A DNA stretch of 37,251 nucleotides. Source: Rhodocyclaceae bacterium. GTDB taxonomy: Bacteria; Pseudomonadota; Gammaproteobacteria; Burkholderiales; Rhodocyclaceae. The position numbers and the translations under genes are program-made. Positions within the stretch are counted from its first letter, which is position 1. Every line of letters starts with the position of its first letter. Positions 25,322 through 33,274 of the stretch are shown here, one piece after another. Under the pieces are notes generated by a model. It was not told the DNA's origin. It ran no database searches and saw nothing but the letters and a program-made list of their open reading frames with translations. Location of the stretch: assembly GCA_013426785.1 (NCBI GenBank), contig JACDZI010000027.1:1-37251 (forward strand), written 5' to 3'.

Positions 25322-26995
25322 ATGGCCGACGCAGAAATCAAAGTTACCAACTTCATCCGCAACATCATCGACGCCGACCTCGCCGCCGGCAGGCATGCGA
25401 TTGTCCGCACCCGTTTCCCGCCGGAACCCAACGGCTACCTGCATTTCGGCCACGCCAAGTCGATCTGCCTCAACTTCGGTCTCGCCCGCGACTACAGTGG
25501 CGCCTGCCACCTGCGTTTCGACGACACCAACCCGGAGAAGGAAGAGCAGGAGTACGTCGATTCCATCATCGACGCCGTGCATTGGCTCGGCTGGGACTGG
25601 AACGACAAGCTCTTCTATGCCTCGAACTACTTTCAGTCGATGTACGACTTCGCCGAAAAGCTGATCGAGGCCGGCCATGCCTATGTCGACTCGCAAAGCG
25701 CCGAAGAGATGCGCGCCAGCCGCGGCACCCTGACCGAAGCCGGCAAGCCGTCGCCCTATCGCGACCGCACGCCGGCCGAAAACCTGGAATTGTTCCGCCG
25801 CATGAAGTCCGGCGCGTTTCCCGATGGCACCCATGTGCTGCGCGCGAAAATCGACATGGCCAGCGGCAACATCAACCTGCGCGACCCGGCGATCTACCGC
25901 ATCCGCCACGCCGAACACCACAACACCGGCAACCAGTGGTGTCTTTATCCGATGTACACCTACGCCCACCCGATCGAGGACGCGCTGGAGAACATCACCC
26001 ACTCGATCTGCACGCTGGAATTCGAGGATCAGCGCCCGTTCTACGACTGGCTGCTGCAACGACTCGCCGAGTTGGGCTGCGTGAGCACGCCGCTGCCGCA
26101 GCAGATCGAATTCGCGCGCCTCAACCTCACCTATGTCGTGCTGTCGAAGCGCAAACTGATCCAGCTCGTCGACGAGAAGCATGTGAACGGTTGGGACGAC
26201 CCACGGCTGCCGACCCTCGTCGGCGCGCGCCGGCGCGGCTATACGCCGGCAGGCTTCCGCAAGTTCGCCGAGATGATCGGCGTCACCAAGTCCGACTCGC
26301 TGATCGACTACAGCATCTTCGAGGAATGCCAGCGCGACGTGCTCAACGAAACCGCGCCGCGCCGCATCGCCGTGCTCGATCCGTTGAAGCTCGTCATCGA
26401 CAACTATCCGGCAGGCCAGGAAGAAGAATGCCTCGCCCCCAACCACCCGCAACAGCCGGAACTGGGCAAGCGCGCGGTGCCATTCTCCCGCGAACTGTGG
26501 ATCGAGCGCGAAGACTTCATGGAAGTGCCGCCGAAGGGCTATTTCCGCCTCTTTCCCGGCAACAAGGTGCGCCTGCGCTACGGCTTCGTCGTCGTATGTA
26601 CCGGCTGCGACAAGGATGATGCCGGCAATATCGTCGCCGTGCATTGCAACTACTTCGCCGATTCCCAGTCCGGCACGCCGGGCGCCGACACCTACAAGGT
26701 CAAGGGCAATATCCACTGGCTGTCCGCACAACATGCCCATCCCGCCGAGGTGCGCCTCTACGACCGGCTGTTCAAGGTGCCGAATCCCGGTGCCGAAAGA
26801 GATTTACTCGAAGACATCAACCCGGATTCGGTCAAGACCATCACCGCCCAGCTCGAACCGGCCCTCCGGGATGTCGCGCCTGAAGAGCACTTTCAGTTCG
26901 AGCGCCACGGCTACTTTGTCGCCGACCGCGTGGAATCCAAAGCGGGCTGCCCGGTGTTCAACCGCACCGTCACCTTGAAGGACGCCTGGAAATGA
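25322..26995 (+). CDS. glnS: glutaminyl-tRNA synthetase
   Basis: The 557-residue class I synthetase has [14 protein letters not shown] (HIGH motif at 41-44), the tRNA and Gln-pocket region with [15 protein letters not shown] (about 65-79), the KMSKS equivalent VLSKRK (273-278), and the two C-terminal anticodon-binding beta barrels. Length matches E. coli GlnRS (554). It charges tRNA-Gln in the cytoplasm. The ATG at 25322 is preferred to an in-frame TTG nine bases upstream. The stop overlaps the pyrF start by four bases (ATGA). Confidence 0.97.
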   Translation: MADAEIKVTNFIRNIIDADLAAGRHAIVRTRFPPEPNGYLHFGHAKSICLNFGLARDYSGACHLRFDDTNPEKEEQEYVDSIIDAVHWLGWDWNDKLFYASNYFQSMYDFAEKLIEAGHAYVDSQSAEEMRASRGTLTEAGKPSPYRDRTPAENLELFRRMKSGAFPDGTHVLRAKIDMASGNINLRDPAIYRIRHAEHHNTGNQWCLYPMYTYAHPIEDALENITHSICTLEFEDQRPFYDWLLQRLAELGCVSTPLPQQIEFARLNLTYVVLSKRKLIQLVDEKHVNGWDDPRLPTLVGARRRGYTPAGFRKFAEMIGVTKSDSLIDYSIFEECQRDVLNETAPRRIAVLDPLKLVIDNYPAGQEEECLAPNHPQQPELGKRAVPFSRELWIEREDFMEVPPKGYFRLFPGNKVRLRYGFVVVCTGCDKDDAGNIVAVHCNYFADSQSGTPGADTYKVKGNIHWLSAQHAHPAEVRLYDRLFKVPNPGAERDLLEDINPDSVKTITAQLEPALRDVAPEEHFQFERHGYFVADRVESKAGCPVFNRTVTLKDAWK

Positions 26996-27801
26996 CCTTC
27001 ACAGGGATGCTCGCCAGCGCCTGGGTAAAGAACCATTCGCTGCTGTGCGTCGGCCTCGACCCCGATCCGGCCAGGTTCCCCGCGCATCTGCAGGGCGACA
27101 TCTTCCGCTTCTGCGCCGAAATCGTCGACGCCACCGCCGACTTCGCCTGCGCCTTCAAGCCGCAGATCGCCTACTTCGCCGCCCACCGCGCCGAGGACCA
27201 GCTCGAAGCCCTGATCGCCCATATCCATGCGAAACATCCGGGCGTGCCGGTGATCCTCGACGCCAAGCGCGGCGACATCGGCAGCACGGCCGAGCAATAC
27301 GCCATCGAAGCCTTCGAGCGCTACCGGGCCGACGCCGTGACGGTGAATCCCTACATGGGCCGCGACTCGGTTGAGCCCTGGCTGGCCTACCAGGACAAGG
27401 GCGTGATCCTGCTCTGCCGCACCTCGAACCCCGGTGGCAGCGACCTCCAGTTTCAAAAAATCGGCGCTGGCGGGACGGCACTCTATGAACTGGTCGCCGA
27501 AAAAATCGCCAGGGAATGGAACACGACAGGTCAATGTGCCCTCGTCGTCGGCGCCACCTTCCCCGGCGAGATAGCGCGCGTGCGCCAGATCGTCGGCGAT
27601 CTGCCGCTGCTGGTGCCCGGCATCGGCGCCCAGGGCGGCGACATCGAAGCAACGGTGAAGGCCGGCAAAACCGCCGCCGGCACCGGCCTGATGATCAATT
27701 CCTCGCGCGCCATCCTCTACGCCGGCAAAGGCGAAGACTACGCCAGCGCCGCGCGGCGGGTCGCGCAGGACACCCGCGACGCGATCAATCGCTGGCGGTA
27801 G
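26992..27801 (+). CDS. pyrF: orotidine 5'-phosphate decarboxylase, type 2
   Basis: The 269-residue protein is the long type 2 form of OMP decarboxylase. The catalytic Lys lies in [13 protein letters not shown] (about 88-100); [11 protein letters not shown] begins the barrel, and [11 protein letters not shown] and [12 protein letters not shown] (phosphate-binding end) are intact. It makes UMP, the last step of pyrimidine synthesis. Residues 156-163 (KIGAGGTA) derive from a 24-bp repeat copy and fall in a loop after [10 protein letters not shown], away from the catalytic residues, so the enzyme should work. It overlaps glnS by four bases. Confidence 0.95.
   Translation: MTFTGMLASAWVKNHSLLCVGLDPDPARFPAHLQGDIFRFCAEIVDATADFACAFKPQIAYFAAHRAEDQLEALIAHIHAKHPGVPVILDAKRGDIGSTAEQYAIEAFERYRADAVTVNPYMGRDSVEPWLAYQDKGVILLCRTSNPGGSDLQFQKIGAGGTALYELVAEKIAREWNTTGQCALVVGATFPGEIARVRQIVGDLPLLVPGIGAQGGDIEATVKAGKTAAGTGLMINSSRAILYAGKGEDYASAARRVAQDTRDAINRWR
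27456..27479 (+). repeat. 24-bp dispersed repeat, copy 8 (in pyrF)
   Basis: One mismatch to the consensus. In frame in pyrF, encoding KIGAGGTA. With the copy at 32481 it is one of two full copies on the plus strand, both following plus-strand genes. Confidence 0.88.
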
Positions 27802-27812
27802 CCCCGCGCCCC

Positions 27813-28697
27813 ATGCGTCCCGCCGACCTCGCCCTCGCCTTGATCGTGGTGCTGGTCTGGGGCGCGAATTTCGTCGTCATCAAGGCGGGCGTCGCCGAGG
27901 TGCCGCCGCTGCTGCTCGGCGCGCTGCGCTTCATGCTCGCCGCTTTTCCCGCGCTCCTGCTGCTGCGCCCGCCGCGCGTGCCGCTGCGTTTCTATCTCGC
28001 CTACGGCCTGACGATTTCGGTCGGGCAGTTCGCCTTCCTGTTCTCGGCCATCCACCTCGGCATGCCGTCCGGGCTCGCCTCGCTCGTGCTGCAATCGCAG
28101 GCTTTCTTCACCCTGGTGTTCGCCGCGTTCTGGCTCAAGGAAGGCTGGCACGGCCACCAGCTCGCCGGGCTGGCGCTGGCGGGCGGCGGCCTTGCGCTGA
28201 TCGCTTCCGCGCATGGCGCGAGCATGCCGCTCGTCGGTTTCGCCCTCACCGTGATGGCGGCGCTGATGTGGGCGGCCGGCAACATCGTCACGCGCGCCCT
28301 CGGCCGGCACGGCCCGATCAACCAGCTCGCCTTCGTCGTCTGGGCCAGCCTGGTGCCGCCGCTGCCCTTCCTCGCCCTGTCGTACTTCATCGAAGGCCCG
28401 GCGGCCATCGCCGCCGCCCTGGAAAATTTCAGCCCGCGCGCCGCCGCCGCCGTCGCCTACCTCGCCTGGGCCGCCACTCTGCTCGGCTACGGCCTATGGA
28501 CCCGCCTGTTCTCCCGCTATCCCGCCAACCAGGTCGCACCTTTCAGCCTGCTGGTCCCCGTCGTCGGCCTCGCCGCCGGCTGGCTGGTATACGACGAACG
28601 CCCGCAAGCCAGCCACTTCGTCGGCGGCGCGCTGCTGATGTGTGGGTTGGCGTTCAATCTGTTCGGCGGGAAATTGCTGGCGCGCTTGCGGGCGTGA
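27813..28697 (+). CDS. EamA (DMT superfamily) transporter
   Basis: The 294-residue protein has ten predicted membrane helices in two repeats, starting DLALALIVVLVWGANFVVIK, the usual EamA opening with the WG-NF motif, and a second half with MAALMWAAGNIVTRALG. It differs clearly from the EamA protein at 1692-2573. YdeD/EamA-like members export cysteine derivatives or other metabolites, but the substrate here is unknown. The start lies 11 bases after pyrF, probably in the same transcript. The expanded repeat begins 11 bases after its stop. Confidence 0.88.
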   Translation: MRPADLALALIVVLVWGANFVVIKAGVAEVPPLLLGALRFMLAAFPALLLLRPPRVPLRFYLAYGLTISVGQFAFLFSAIHLGMPSGLASLVLQSQAFFTLVFAAFWLKEGWHGHQLAGLALAGGGLALIASAHGASMPLVGFALTVMAALMWAAGNIVTRALGRHGPINQLAFVVWASLVPPLPFLALSYFIEGPAAIAAALENFSPRAAAAVAYLAWAATLLGYGLWTRLFSRYPANQVAPFSLLVPVVGLAAGWLVYDERPQASHFVGGALLMCGLAFNLFGGKLLARLRA

Positions 28698-28708
28698 AAC
28701 CGCCCTTG

Positions 28709-28759
28709 AAAAGTCGGCGTGACCGAAGGGAATCCCCTTCTTGGGACTGACGGGACGGC
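28709..28759 (+). repeat. expanded form of the dispersed repeat with a hairpin core
   Basis: The first 11 bases (AAAAGTCGGCG) and last nine (CGGGACGGC) equal the two ends of the 24-bp repeat exactly, but 31 bases replace the four-base centre. The core includes GAAGGG-AATC-CCCTTC (28725-28740), a perfect six-pair hairpin. It lies just after the EamA stop and 18 bases before the higBA -35 box. Confidence 0.75.
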
Positions 28760-28777
28760 GAGAACCATCGCTATCGC

Positions 28778-28807
28778 TTGACGCTCTATAACGCACAGCG
28801 TTATAGT
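28778..28807 (+). promoter_or_regulatory. higBA promoter with a 19-nt palindromic operator
   Basis: TTGACG (28778-28783) and TATAGT (28802-28807) are 18 bases apart. The spacer and the start of the -10 hold TATAACGC-ACA-GCGTTATA (28787-28805), a perfect palindrome and the expected binding site for the HigA repressor. The predicted start of transcription falls at or within two bases of the higB ATG, and no ribosome-binding site is present, so higB may be read from a leaderless mRNA. Confidence 0.75.
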
Positions 28808-28812
28808 CAGCC

Positions 28813-29094
28813 ATGATTCTGGATTTCAAATGCGCGGAGACGGAAGCCATCTGGCAAGGCCGGATGTCCCGCCGACTTCCCGGCGAAATTCAGGCCATCG
28901 CCCGCCGCAAGCTGCGCATGCTGAACAATGCCGCTGCCCTCGCCGACTTGCGCATTCCGCCCGCCAACCGGCTGGAAGCGCTCAAGGGTGATCGCAAGGG
29001 GCAGCACAGTATCCGCATCAACGACCAGTGGCACATCTGCTTCGTCTGGAGCGCAAGCGGCGCGGCGGCGGTCGAAATTGTCGATTACCACTGA
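28813..29094 (+). CDS. higB: HigB toxin (RelE-fold mRNA interferase)
   Basis: The 93-residue protein matches the HigB family in length and motifs: ILDFKCAETEAIW at the start, ARRKLRMLNNAAALADLRIP (about 31-50), NRLEALKGDRKGQHSIRIND (about 53-72) and QWHICFVW, ending VEIVDYH. These basic and aromatic residues form the ribosome-dependent RNase site. HigB cuts mRNA in translating ribosomes when not held by HigA. Toxin precedes antitoxin, as usual for higBA. HigA follows after 12 bases. Confidence 0.95.
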   Translation: MILDFKCAETEAIWQGRMSRRLPGEIQAIARRKLRMLNNAAALADLRIPPANRLEALKGDRKGQHSIRINDQWHICFVWSASGAAAVEIVDYH

Positions 29095-29106
29095 CGGAGG
29101 CCCGTC

Positions 29107-29397
29107 ATGAAGAAACTGCCCAACATCCACCCCGGCGAAGTGTTGCTGGAAGAGTTCCTGTTGCCGCTGGGCGTCAGCCAGAACGCGCTCGCCCGCGCCA
29201 TCGGCGTGCCGCCGCGCCGTATCAACGAGATCGTCCTCGGCAAGCGTGCCATCACCGCCGACACGGCCTTGCGGCTTGCCAGAACCTTTGGCACCTCCGC
29301 ATCGTTCTGGATGGGCTTGCAGGCGGATTACGATTTGGAAGAAGCCCGTTCGGGGCTGGCGGCCACGCTGGATCGGGTGCAGCAATTGGCGGCGTGA
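29107..29397 (+). CDS. higA: HigA antitoxin (XRE-type HTH)
   Basis: The 96-residue protein starts MKKLPNIHPGEVLLEEFLLP, the standard HigA opening. Its helix-turn-helix is VSQNALARAIGVPPRRINEI (about residues 23-42), followed by LARTFGTSASFWMGLQ, typical of the family. It neutralises HigB and represses the operon, probably at the palindrome at 28787-28805. GGAGG precedes the ATG. The 94 bases after its stop hold nothing I recognise. Confidence 0.95.
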   Translation: MKKLPNIHPGEVLLEEFLLPLGVSQNALARAIGVPPRRINEIVLGKRAITADTALRLARTFGTSASFWMGLQADYDLEEARSGLAATLDRVQQLAA

Positions 29398-29491
29398 CGG
29401 TTATGACGAACTTATCCGGCCTTCACTCTATCCATCTGGCGCCGCACTTAGCCATGGTAAGCTTTCGCCTCCTTTGCACAGAACTCGCATC

Positions 29492-29698
29492 ATGGCCGGC
29501 GGCTGGGGTTGTCCCCACGAAGTCAACGATACCTGCACGAAGATCAACCACCTGCCCTGCGATCCGGGCATGAAGGGTTGCGTGCTGGCTGGACGTTTCG
29601 TCTTTGCCAACGAGGACAAGAATGTCCGCCTGCGCGAGAAGCAGGCGCGCGCGGAAAGCAAGCCCGAAGAGGACGACAGTTCCGGGATGCATCCGTAG
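29492..29698 (+). CDS. small Cys-rich conserved hypothetical protein
   Basis: The 68-residue protein starts MAGGWGCPHEVNDTCTKINH and continues LPCDPGMKGCVLAGRF. Five Cys (residues about 7, 15, 23, 30 and none later except as part of C-D-P-G-M-K-G-C) and one His cluster in the first 30 residues, suggesting metal binding; I count four clear Cys: 7, 15, 23 and 30. The second half is charged helix. I have a general memory of similar proteins in Rhodocyclales but know no function. Its stop TAG is directly followed by the ATG of the KTSC gene. Confidence 0.6.
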   Translation: MAGGWGCPHEVNDTCTKINHLPCDPGMKGCVLAGRFVFANEDKNVRLREKQARAESKPEEDDSSGMHP

Positions 29699-29965
29699 AT
29701 GGAGATGAAGAAGGTCAGCTCCGGCCGGCTGCGCGCCATCGGCTACGACGAGAAGGCGCGCTGTCTGCGCATCGAACTCGACAACGGCGAATTGCTCGAA
29801 TACGACCGGATCACGCTCGAAATGTGGCGCCGCTTCTCTGAATCGGCTTCGCCGTGGAGCTATTACCTCGACAATATCCAGGAAGAACTGACGCCGCGCC
29901 GTCTCGCCAGCGCCGAGTCTTCCAAGCCGCAACAACGCAACCCTCTCGACGATTTGTTTTCCTAG
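29699..29965 (+). CDS. KTSC domain protein
   Basis: The 88-residue protein begins MEMKKVSSGRLRAIGYDEKA. The pattern V-SS-L-AIGYD---L-IEL-NGELLEYDRI-LEMW--F-ESASPWSYYLDNI (residues 5-60) matches the KTSC domain, found alone or next to Lys-tRNA synthetases and nucleases, function unproven. The start follows the previous stop with no gap; a second ATG two codons later is possible. A stretch at 29898-29921 resembles the 24-bp repeat in 21 of 24 positions but in the opposite orientation to the gene. Confidence 0.75.
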   Translation: MEMKKVSSGRLRAIGYDEKARCLRIELDNGELLEYDRITLEMWRRFSESASPWSYYLDNIQEELTPRRLASAESSKPQQRNPLDDLFS

Positions 29966-29975
29966 GAAGCGCGCC

Positions 29976-31103
29976 ATGACCACGCCCAAGACACCCGCCC
30001 CCAAGACCGCCGCAACCACCGCCGCCAAGCCGCGCGCGCCGCGCCGTGCGCCGGCCAAGCCCCGCTCCGCCAGCGCCGGTGACATAGGCCCGACCGGTTC
30101 GCCCGAGAAAATCGAGGCGAATGTCGTCGGCCAGGCGGTCGATGCCGCCCAGCAGGCGCGCCTCGCCGCGATGCGCGACATCGTTTCTGGCACCACGTCC
30201 GAAGAAGCACGCCGCCTGTTGCGCGGCCTGCTCAAGGAACAGCAGCAGACTGTCGAACAAGCCGGCGTCAATCCCGATCACGAACTGGCAACAGGTTGGC
30301 GCGACGGCGGTTATCCCTACAAGAACCTGATGACGCGTGGTAACTACGAGCGACAGAAATACCGCCTGCAGGTCGAACTACTCAAGTTGCAGGCCTGGGT
30401 GAAGGAAACCGGCCAGCGTGTCGTCATCATCTTCGAAGGACGCGATGCCGCCGGCAAGGGCGGCACCATCAAGCGTTTCATGGAACACGTCAATCCGCGG
30501 GGCGCGCGGGTGGTCGCGCTGGAAAAGCCTTCCGAGCTGGAGCGCGGCCAGTGGTATTTCCAGCGCTACGTGCAGCACCTGCCGTCTGCCGGCGAGATCG
30601 TGCTGTTCGACCGCTCCTGGTACAACCGCGCCGGCGTCGAGCGCGTGATGGGCTTCTGTTCGGATGCCGAGTACTCGGAATTCATGCGCCAGGCACCGGA
30701 ATTCGAGCGCATGATGGTGCGCAACGGCACCCACCTGATCAAATTCTGGTTCTCGGTCTCGCGGAATGAGCAGCGCCGCCGCTTCAAGGAGCGGCGCGTG
30801 CACCCGCTCAAGCAATGGAAGCTGTCGCCGATCGACCTCGCCTCGCTCGACAAGTGGGATGACTACACCAAGGCCAAGGAGGCGATGTTCTTCTACACCG
30901 ACACGGCCGACGCCCCCTGGACGGTGATCAAGTCGGACTGCAAGAAGCGCGCACGGCTGAACGCCATGCGCTACATCCTGCATCGTCTGCCCTATGCCAA
31001 CAAGGATACCGAACGCATCGGCCCGCTCGACCCACTGATCGTCGGCCGCGCCAACGTGGTCTATGAGCAGGGCGAGCACCAACTCAATATTCCGATCCTC
31101 TAG
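29976..31103 (+). CDS. ppk2: polyphosphate kinase 2 (PPK2)
   Basis: The 375-residue protein has the PPK2 core with Walker A GRDAAGKGG (155-163), the motif DRSWYNRAGVERVMGF (212-227) and the Arg-rich lid (RNEQRRRFKERRVHPLKQWK, about 257-276), ending with ARLNAMRYILHRLPY. It moves phosphate between polyphosphate and nucleotides, in family members mostly from polyphosphate to NDP. The first 35 residues are Lys/Ala/Pro/Thr-rich and not part of the fold; the region 50-100 is helical. AGGAAG precedes the ATG. Polyphosphate metabolism and the phasin point to a storage-polymer lifestyle. Confidence 0.93.
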   Translation: MTTPKTPAPKTAATTAAKPRAPRRAPAKPRSASAGDIGPTGSPEKIEANVVGQAVDAAQQARLAAMRDIVSGTTSEEARRLLRGLLKEQQQTVEQAGVNPDHELATGWRDGGYPYKNLMTRGNYERQKYRLQVELLKLQAWVKETGQRVVIIFEGRDAAGKGGTIKRFMEHVNPRGARVVALEKPSELERGQWYFQRYVQHLPSAGEIVLFDRSWYNRAGVERVMGFCSDAEYSEFMRQAPEFERMMVRNGTHLIKFWFSVSRNEQRRRFKERRVHPLKQWKLSPIDLASLDKWDDYTKAKEAMFFYTDTADAPWTVIKSDCKKRARLNAMRYILHRLPYANKDTERIGPLDPLIVGRANVVYEQGEHQLNIPIL

Positions 31104-31118
31104 CCGGAGGAGCACACG

Positions 31119-32222
31119 ATGGCCGACCTGATCGACCTGCTGCAACCGCGGATTCTCGATCGCGAAAGCTTCCAGGAATTCATGGAAGCCCTGGAAGACC
31201 AGGTGCCGAGCATTGAACGCAACATCGCGGCCCTGCGTCTGGCCCCGGCCGATCGCAACCTGATTGCCCGCCTGTTCCGCTCGTTGCACACCATCAAGGG
31301 TGACGCGGCCATTTGCAAGGTGCCGGTCGGCGTGGCGATCTGCCATCCGATCGAAAGCCTGCTGTCGCGCTGCCGCGATGGCGAGATCGCCTTCACCCCG
31401 CTGCTGGCTGAAATGATCCTGCTCGCCCTCGACCGGCTCGAACTGACCATTGAAGCTCTCAACACCGGGCACGATATCGGACACCTGAACCTCACCCAGC
31501 TGGTCGGCGGCATGGAGAGCATGGTCAGTGCGCCGGGTGGCGAAATCGCCACGCGCGCCGCCAGCACCATCGAAACCGTCACCGGCTTCAAGCCCATGCT
31601 GGCCGGACACAGCCTGCCTCCCTTCGCCCCGTTCGCCGCCCCGCCGACCGACCGGGGTGCCGATCTGGCCTTTTTCCGCAGCCTTGCCCTGCAACTCGAA
31701 ACGCGCTCACCACTGTTCAAGGGCCGCACCGACCGCATCCTGCGGCTGGCCCTCGACACCCATGCGGCGGCCGGTTCATCCATGGACGCCACCCAACTGG
31801 AAGCAGCGATTTACCTGCACGATATCGGCATGATGTTCACGCCGGAATCCGTCTGGCTCAAGGGCGGCAAGCTGGCGGCAGAAGACCGGCAGCAACTGCA
31901 CGAACACCCGACCCAGTCAGCCGCTCTGCTCGCGCGCATGCCCGGCTGGGAAGAGGCCGCGCGGATCGTTGCCCAACATCACGAAATGCCCGATGGCGGA
32001 GGCTACCCGGCAGGTTTGACCGCAGAGGCCATCTGCCCCGGCGCCAAGTTGCTCGCCATCGTCGACGCCTTCGAAGCCGTCATGCTAAAGCACAGCGACC
32101 GCGGCCAAACCCGTTCGCTGTTGCGCGCTATCGCCGAGATCAATGCCTGCGACAACCAGTTCGCCGCCGAATGGATCGAGCCTTTCAACCGCGTGATCCG
32201 CCGGACGGTCGAGACGGGATGA
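31119..32222 (+). CDS. Hpt and HD-GYP fusion, probable c-di-GMP phosphodiesterase
   Basis: The 367-residue protein has an N-terminal histidine phosphotransfer domain (about 1-115) with His57 in RSLHTIKGDAA, the Hpt signature, and a C-terminal HD-GYP domain (about 185-350). HD-GYP residues visible are HD at 234-235 (YLHDIGM), Lys in LKGGKL, His261 and His263 (LHEHP), and HHE-x2-DGGGYP at 287-297. An Hpt feeding directly into an HD-GYP suggests c-di-GMP hydrolysis controlled by phosphorylation from an external kinase. GGAGGAG precedes the ATG, 15 bases after ppk2. It overlaps the next gene by four bases. The regulator that phosphorylates it is not in the window or is unlinked. Confidence 0.88.
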   Translation: MADLIDLLQPRILDRESFQEFMEALEDQVPSIERNIAALRLAPADRNLIARLFRSLHTIKGDAAICKVPVGVAICHPIESLLSRCRDGEIAFTPLLAEMILLALDRLELTIEALNTGHDIGHLNLTQLVGGMESMVSAPGGEIATRAASTIETVTGFKPMLAGHSLPPFAPFAAPPTDRGADLAFFRSLALQLETRSPLFKGRTDRILRLALDTHAAAGSSMDATQLEAAIYLHDIGMMFTPESVWLKGGKLAAEDRQQLHEHPTQSAALLARMPGWEEAARIVAQHHEMPDGGGYPAGLTAEAICPGAKLLAIVDAFEAVMLKHSDRGQTRSLLRAIAEINACDNQFAAEWIEPFNRVIRRTVETG

Positions 32223-32479
32223 TCGACGTTCGCGTGCCGAAGTTTCCCGACTGTTGGGAAACCTGCGGCAACTGCGGACAGGGGGAAGTACAGGTGCTGG
32301 AAGTGCATGTCGAACCCGGCGACGTGATCCGTCACGACGACAATCTGATCACCCTCGAAACCGGCAAGGTTGCCCTCGACATCCCTTCACCACACGCCGG
32401 GCGGGTTGTCGAAATTTGTGTAAGCGAAGGCAACATGATCGGCGAGGGCGCGCTGATTGCGCGTATCGAACCCGGCTGA
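32219..32479 (+). CDS. stand-alone biotinyl/lipoyl-domain protein with a Cys cluster
   Basis: The 86-residue protein is a single lipoyl-type domain: GDVIRHDDNLITLETGKVAL then DIPSPHAGRVVEI. Lys50 in ETGKV is at the position of the lipoylated or biotinylated Lys (ETDKA in dehydrogenase E2), and both Gly near the turn are kept. Unusually, the first strand-turn is CWETCGNCGQGE with Cys12, Cys16 and Cys19, plus Cys67 later, which could bind metal or form a redox pair. No dehydrogenase, carboxylase, lipoyl synthase or ligase lies nearby. It starts inside the previous stop (ATGA), so it is co-translated with the Hpt/HD-GYP gene. Confidence 0.72.
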   Translation: MIDVRVPKFPDCWETCGNCGQGEVQVLEVHVEPGDVIRHDDNLITLETGKVALDIPSPHAGRVVEICVSEGNMIGEGALIARIEPG

Positions 32480-32480
32480 G

Positions 32481-32504
32481 AAAAGTCGGCGCCGGCGGGA
32501 CGGC
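32481..32504 (+). repeat. 24-bp dispersed repeat, copy 9 (after the lipoyl gene)
   Basis: One mismatch to the consensus. It starts one base after the stop of the lipoyl-domain gene, in the sense direction. Confidence 0.88.
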
Positions 32505-32869
32505 TTTCGACCCCGAAAAGACAGTCGGGTTTCCACCCTCATCGGCAATGCAGCGGGAGCGGTCATTGGCGTTTGGGATTCCTATTTCGACAGTCGTCCC
32601 GCAAGGGACGCTCGGAAATTTTCTCAGCGGTCATTCAGCCTCCGCCGTTCCCCCTACGGGATCACAAATTGCCGACCAACCAGACATTAACGTGAAATAA
32701 CCCGTCATTGCAAGCGCAGCGAAGCAATCCATGAACTCCGAAGGCCTGGATTGCCACGGCGCTGGCGCGCCTCGCAATGACGAGGGGTTTTCATGATTGG
32801 GGGGTGACTTCGAAGCCATGAAAGTTAGCGGACCGTTCCCAACCATTTCCGATGAGGTAGCATCGAAGA
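32505..32869. other. non-coding, repeat-rich spacer
   Basis: These 365 bases hold no convincing gene. Visible structure: AGCGGTCATT twice (32558-32567 and 32626-32635), a six-pair hairpin CGTCCC-GCAA-GGGACG (32595-32610) without a T tract, and the 80-bp inverted-repeat element at 32703-32782. The frames open here look like shadows. Confidence 0.6.
32703..32782 (+). repeat. 80-bp MITE-like element with terminal inverted repeats
   Basis: CGTCATTGC at 32703-32711 and GCAATGACG at 32774-32782 are exact inverse complements. Inside them, AGCGAAGCAATCC on the left faces GGATTGCCACGGCGCT on the right, giving a longer imperfect hairpin. Short elements beginning CGTCATTGCGAG and ending in its complement occur in many bacterial genomes. 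No target duplication could be confirmed. Confidence 0.6.
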
Positions 32870-33145
32870 ATGAAATTCCTAATCCCCACTCTTCTGTTGA
32901 TCTCCGTTCTAGTCTCTGGTTGCGCGTCGGTGGATAAATTCGCCGAACTTGGTGATGGGTCGTTCTGGTTGTATCGAAGTTCGACCGGAAACGGGGACGA
33001 GGTCGCTGCGAAAGTTTTCGACGACGCTCGGAGCCGGTGCGAGTCTCACGGCAAAACGCTGTCGGTGATTAGCGGGTCGTCTACGGCAGGGATTTTTGGG
33101 CCATCCTCTGCAGTCATGACGTTCCGGTGTGACCCGCCTAAATAG
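32870..33145 (+). CDS. small outer-membrane or periplasmic lipoprotein, hypothetical
   Basis: The 91-residue protein has a lipoprotein signal (MKFLIPTLLLISVLVSGCAS) with lipobox LVSGC and lipidated Cys18; Ala-Ser after it favours the outer membrane. The mature part of about 73 residues has two Cys (RCESHG and FRCDPPK) that could form a disulfide. I recognise no family. Ribosome binding is weak (GAAG five bases upstream). Base composition is lower in GC than neighbouring genes, and it is flanked by repeats on both sides, so recent acquisition is possible. Confidence 0.65.
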   Translation: MKFLIPTLLLISVLVSGCASVDKFAELGDGSFWLYRSSTGNGDEVAAKVFDDARSRCESHGKTLSVISGSSTAGIFGPSSAVMTFRCDPPK

Positions 33146-33274
33146 AAATAGCCTGGAAATTTTCCACGATTGGTGCTCGGCACTGCGCGATCGGCTGAAA
33201 AACTGTAGGTCAGCAACCAGTCTGAAACGGACGTGGCCTTCGGCAATCCCACTAGCCGGTCGTGGCCGAACTCT

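Noticed and set aside
29898-29921. A tenth short repeat copy inside the KTSC gene
   Set aside because: It matches 21 of 24 positions but is antisense to the gene and misses conserved bases at the T-rich end. Common codons (GCC, AGC) could explain it.
32505-32700. Extension of the lipoyl protein through the repeat
   Set aside because: The gene ends at the TGA at 32477-32479; frames that read through the repeat downstream lack a start and a recognisable domain.
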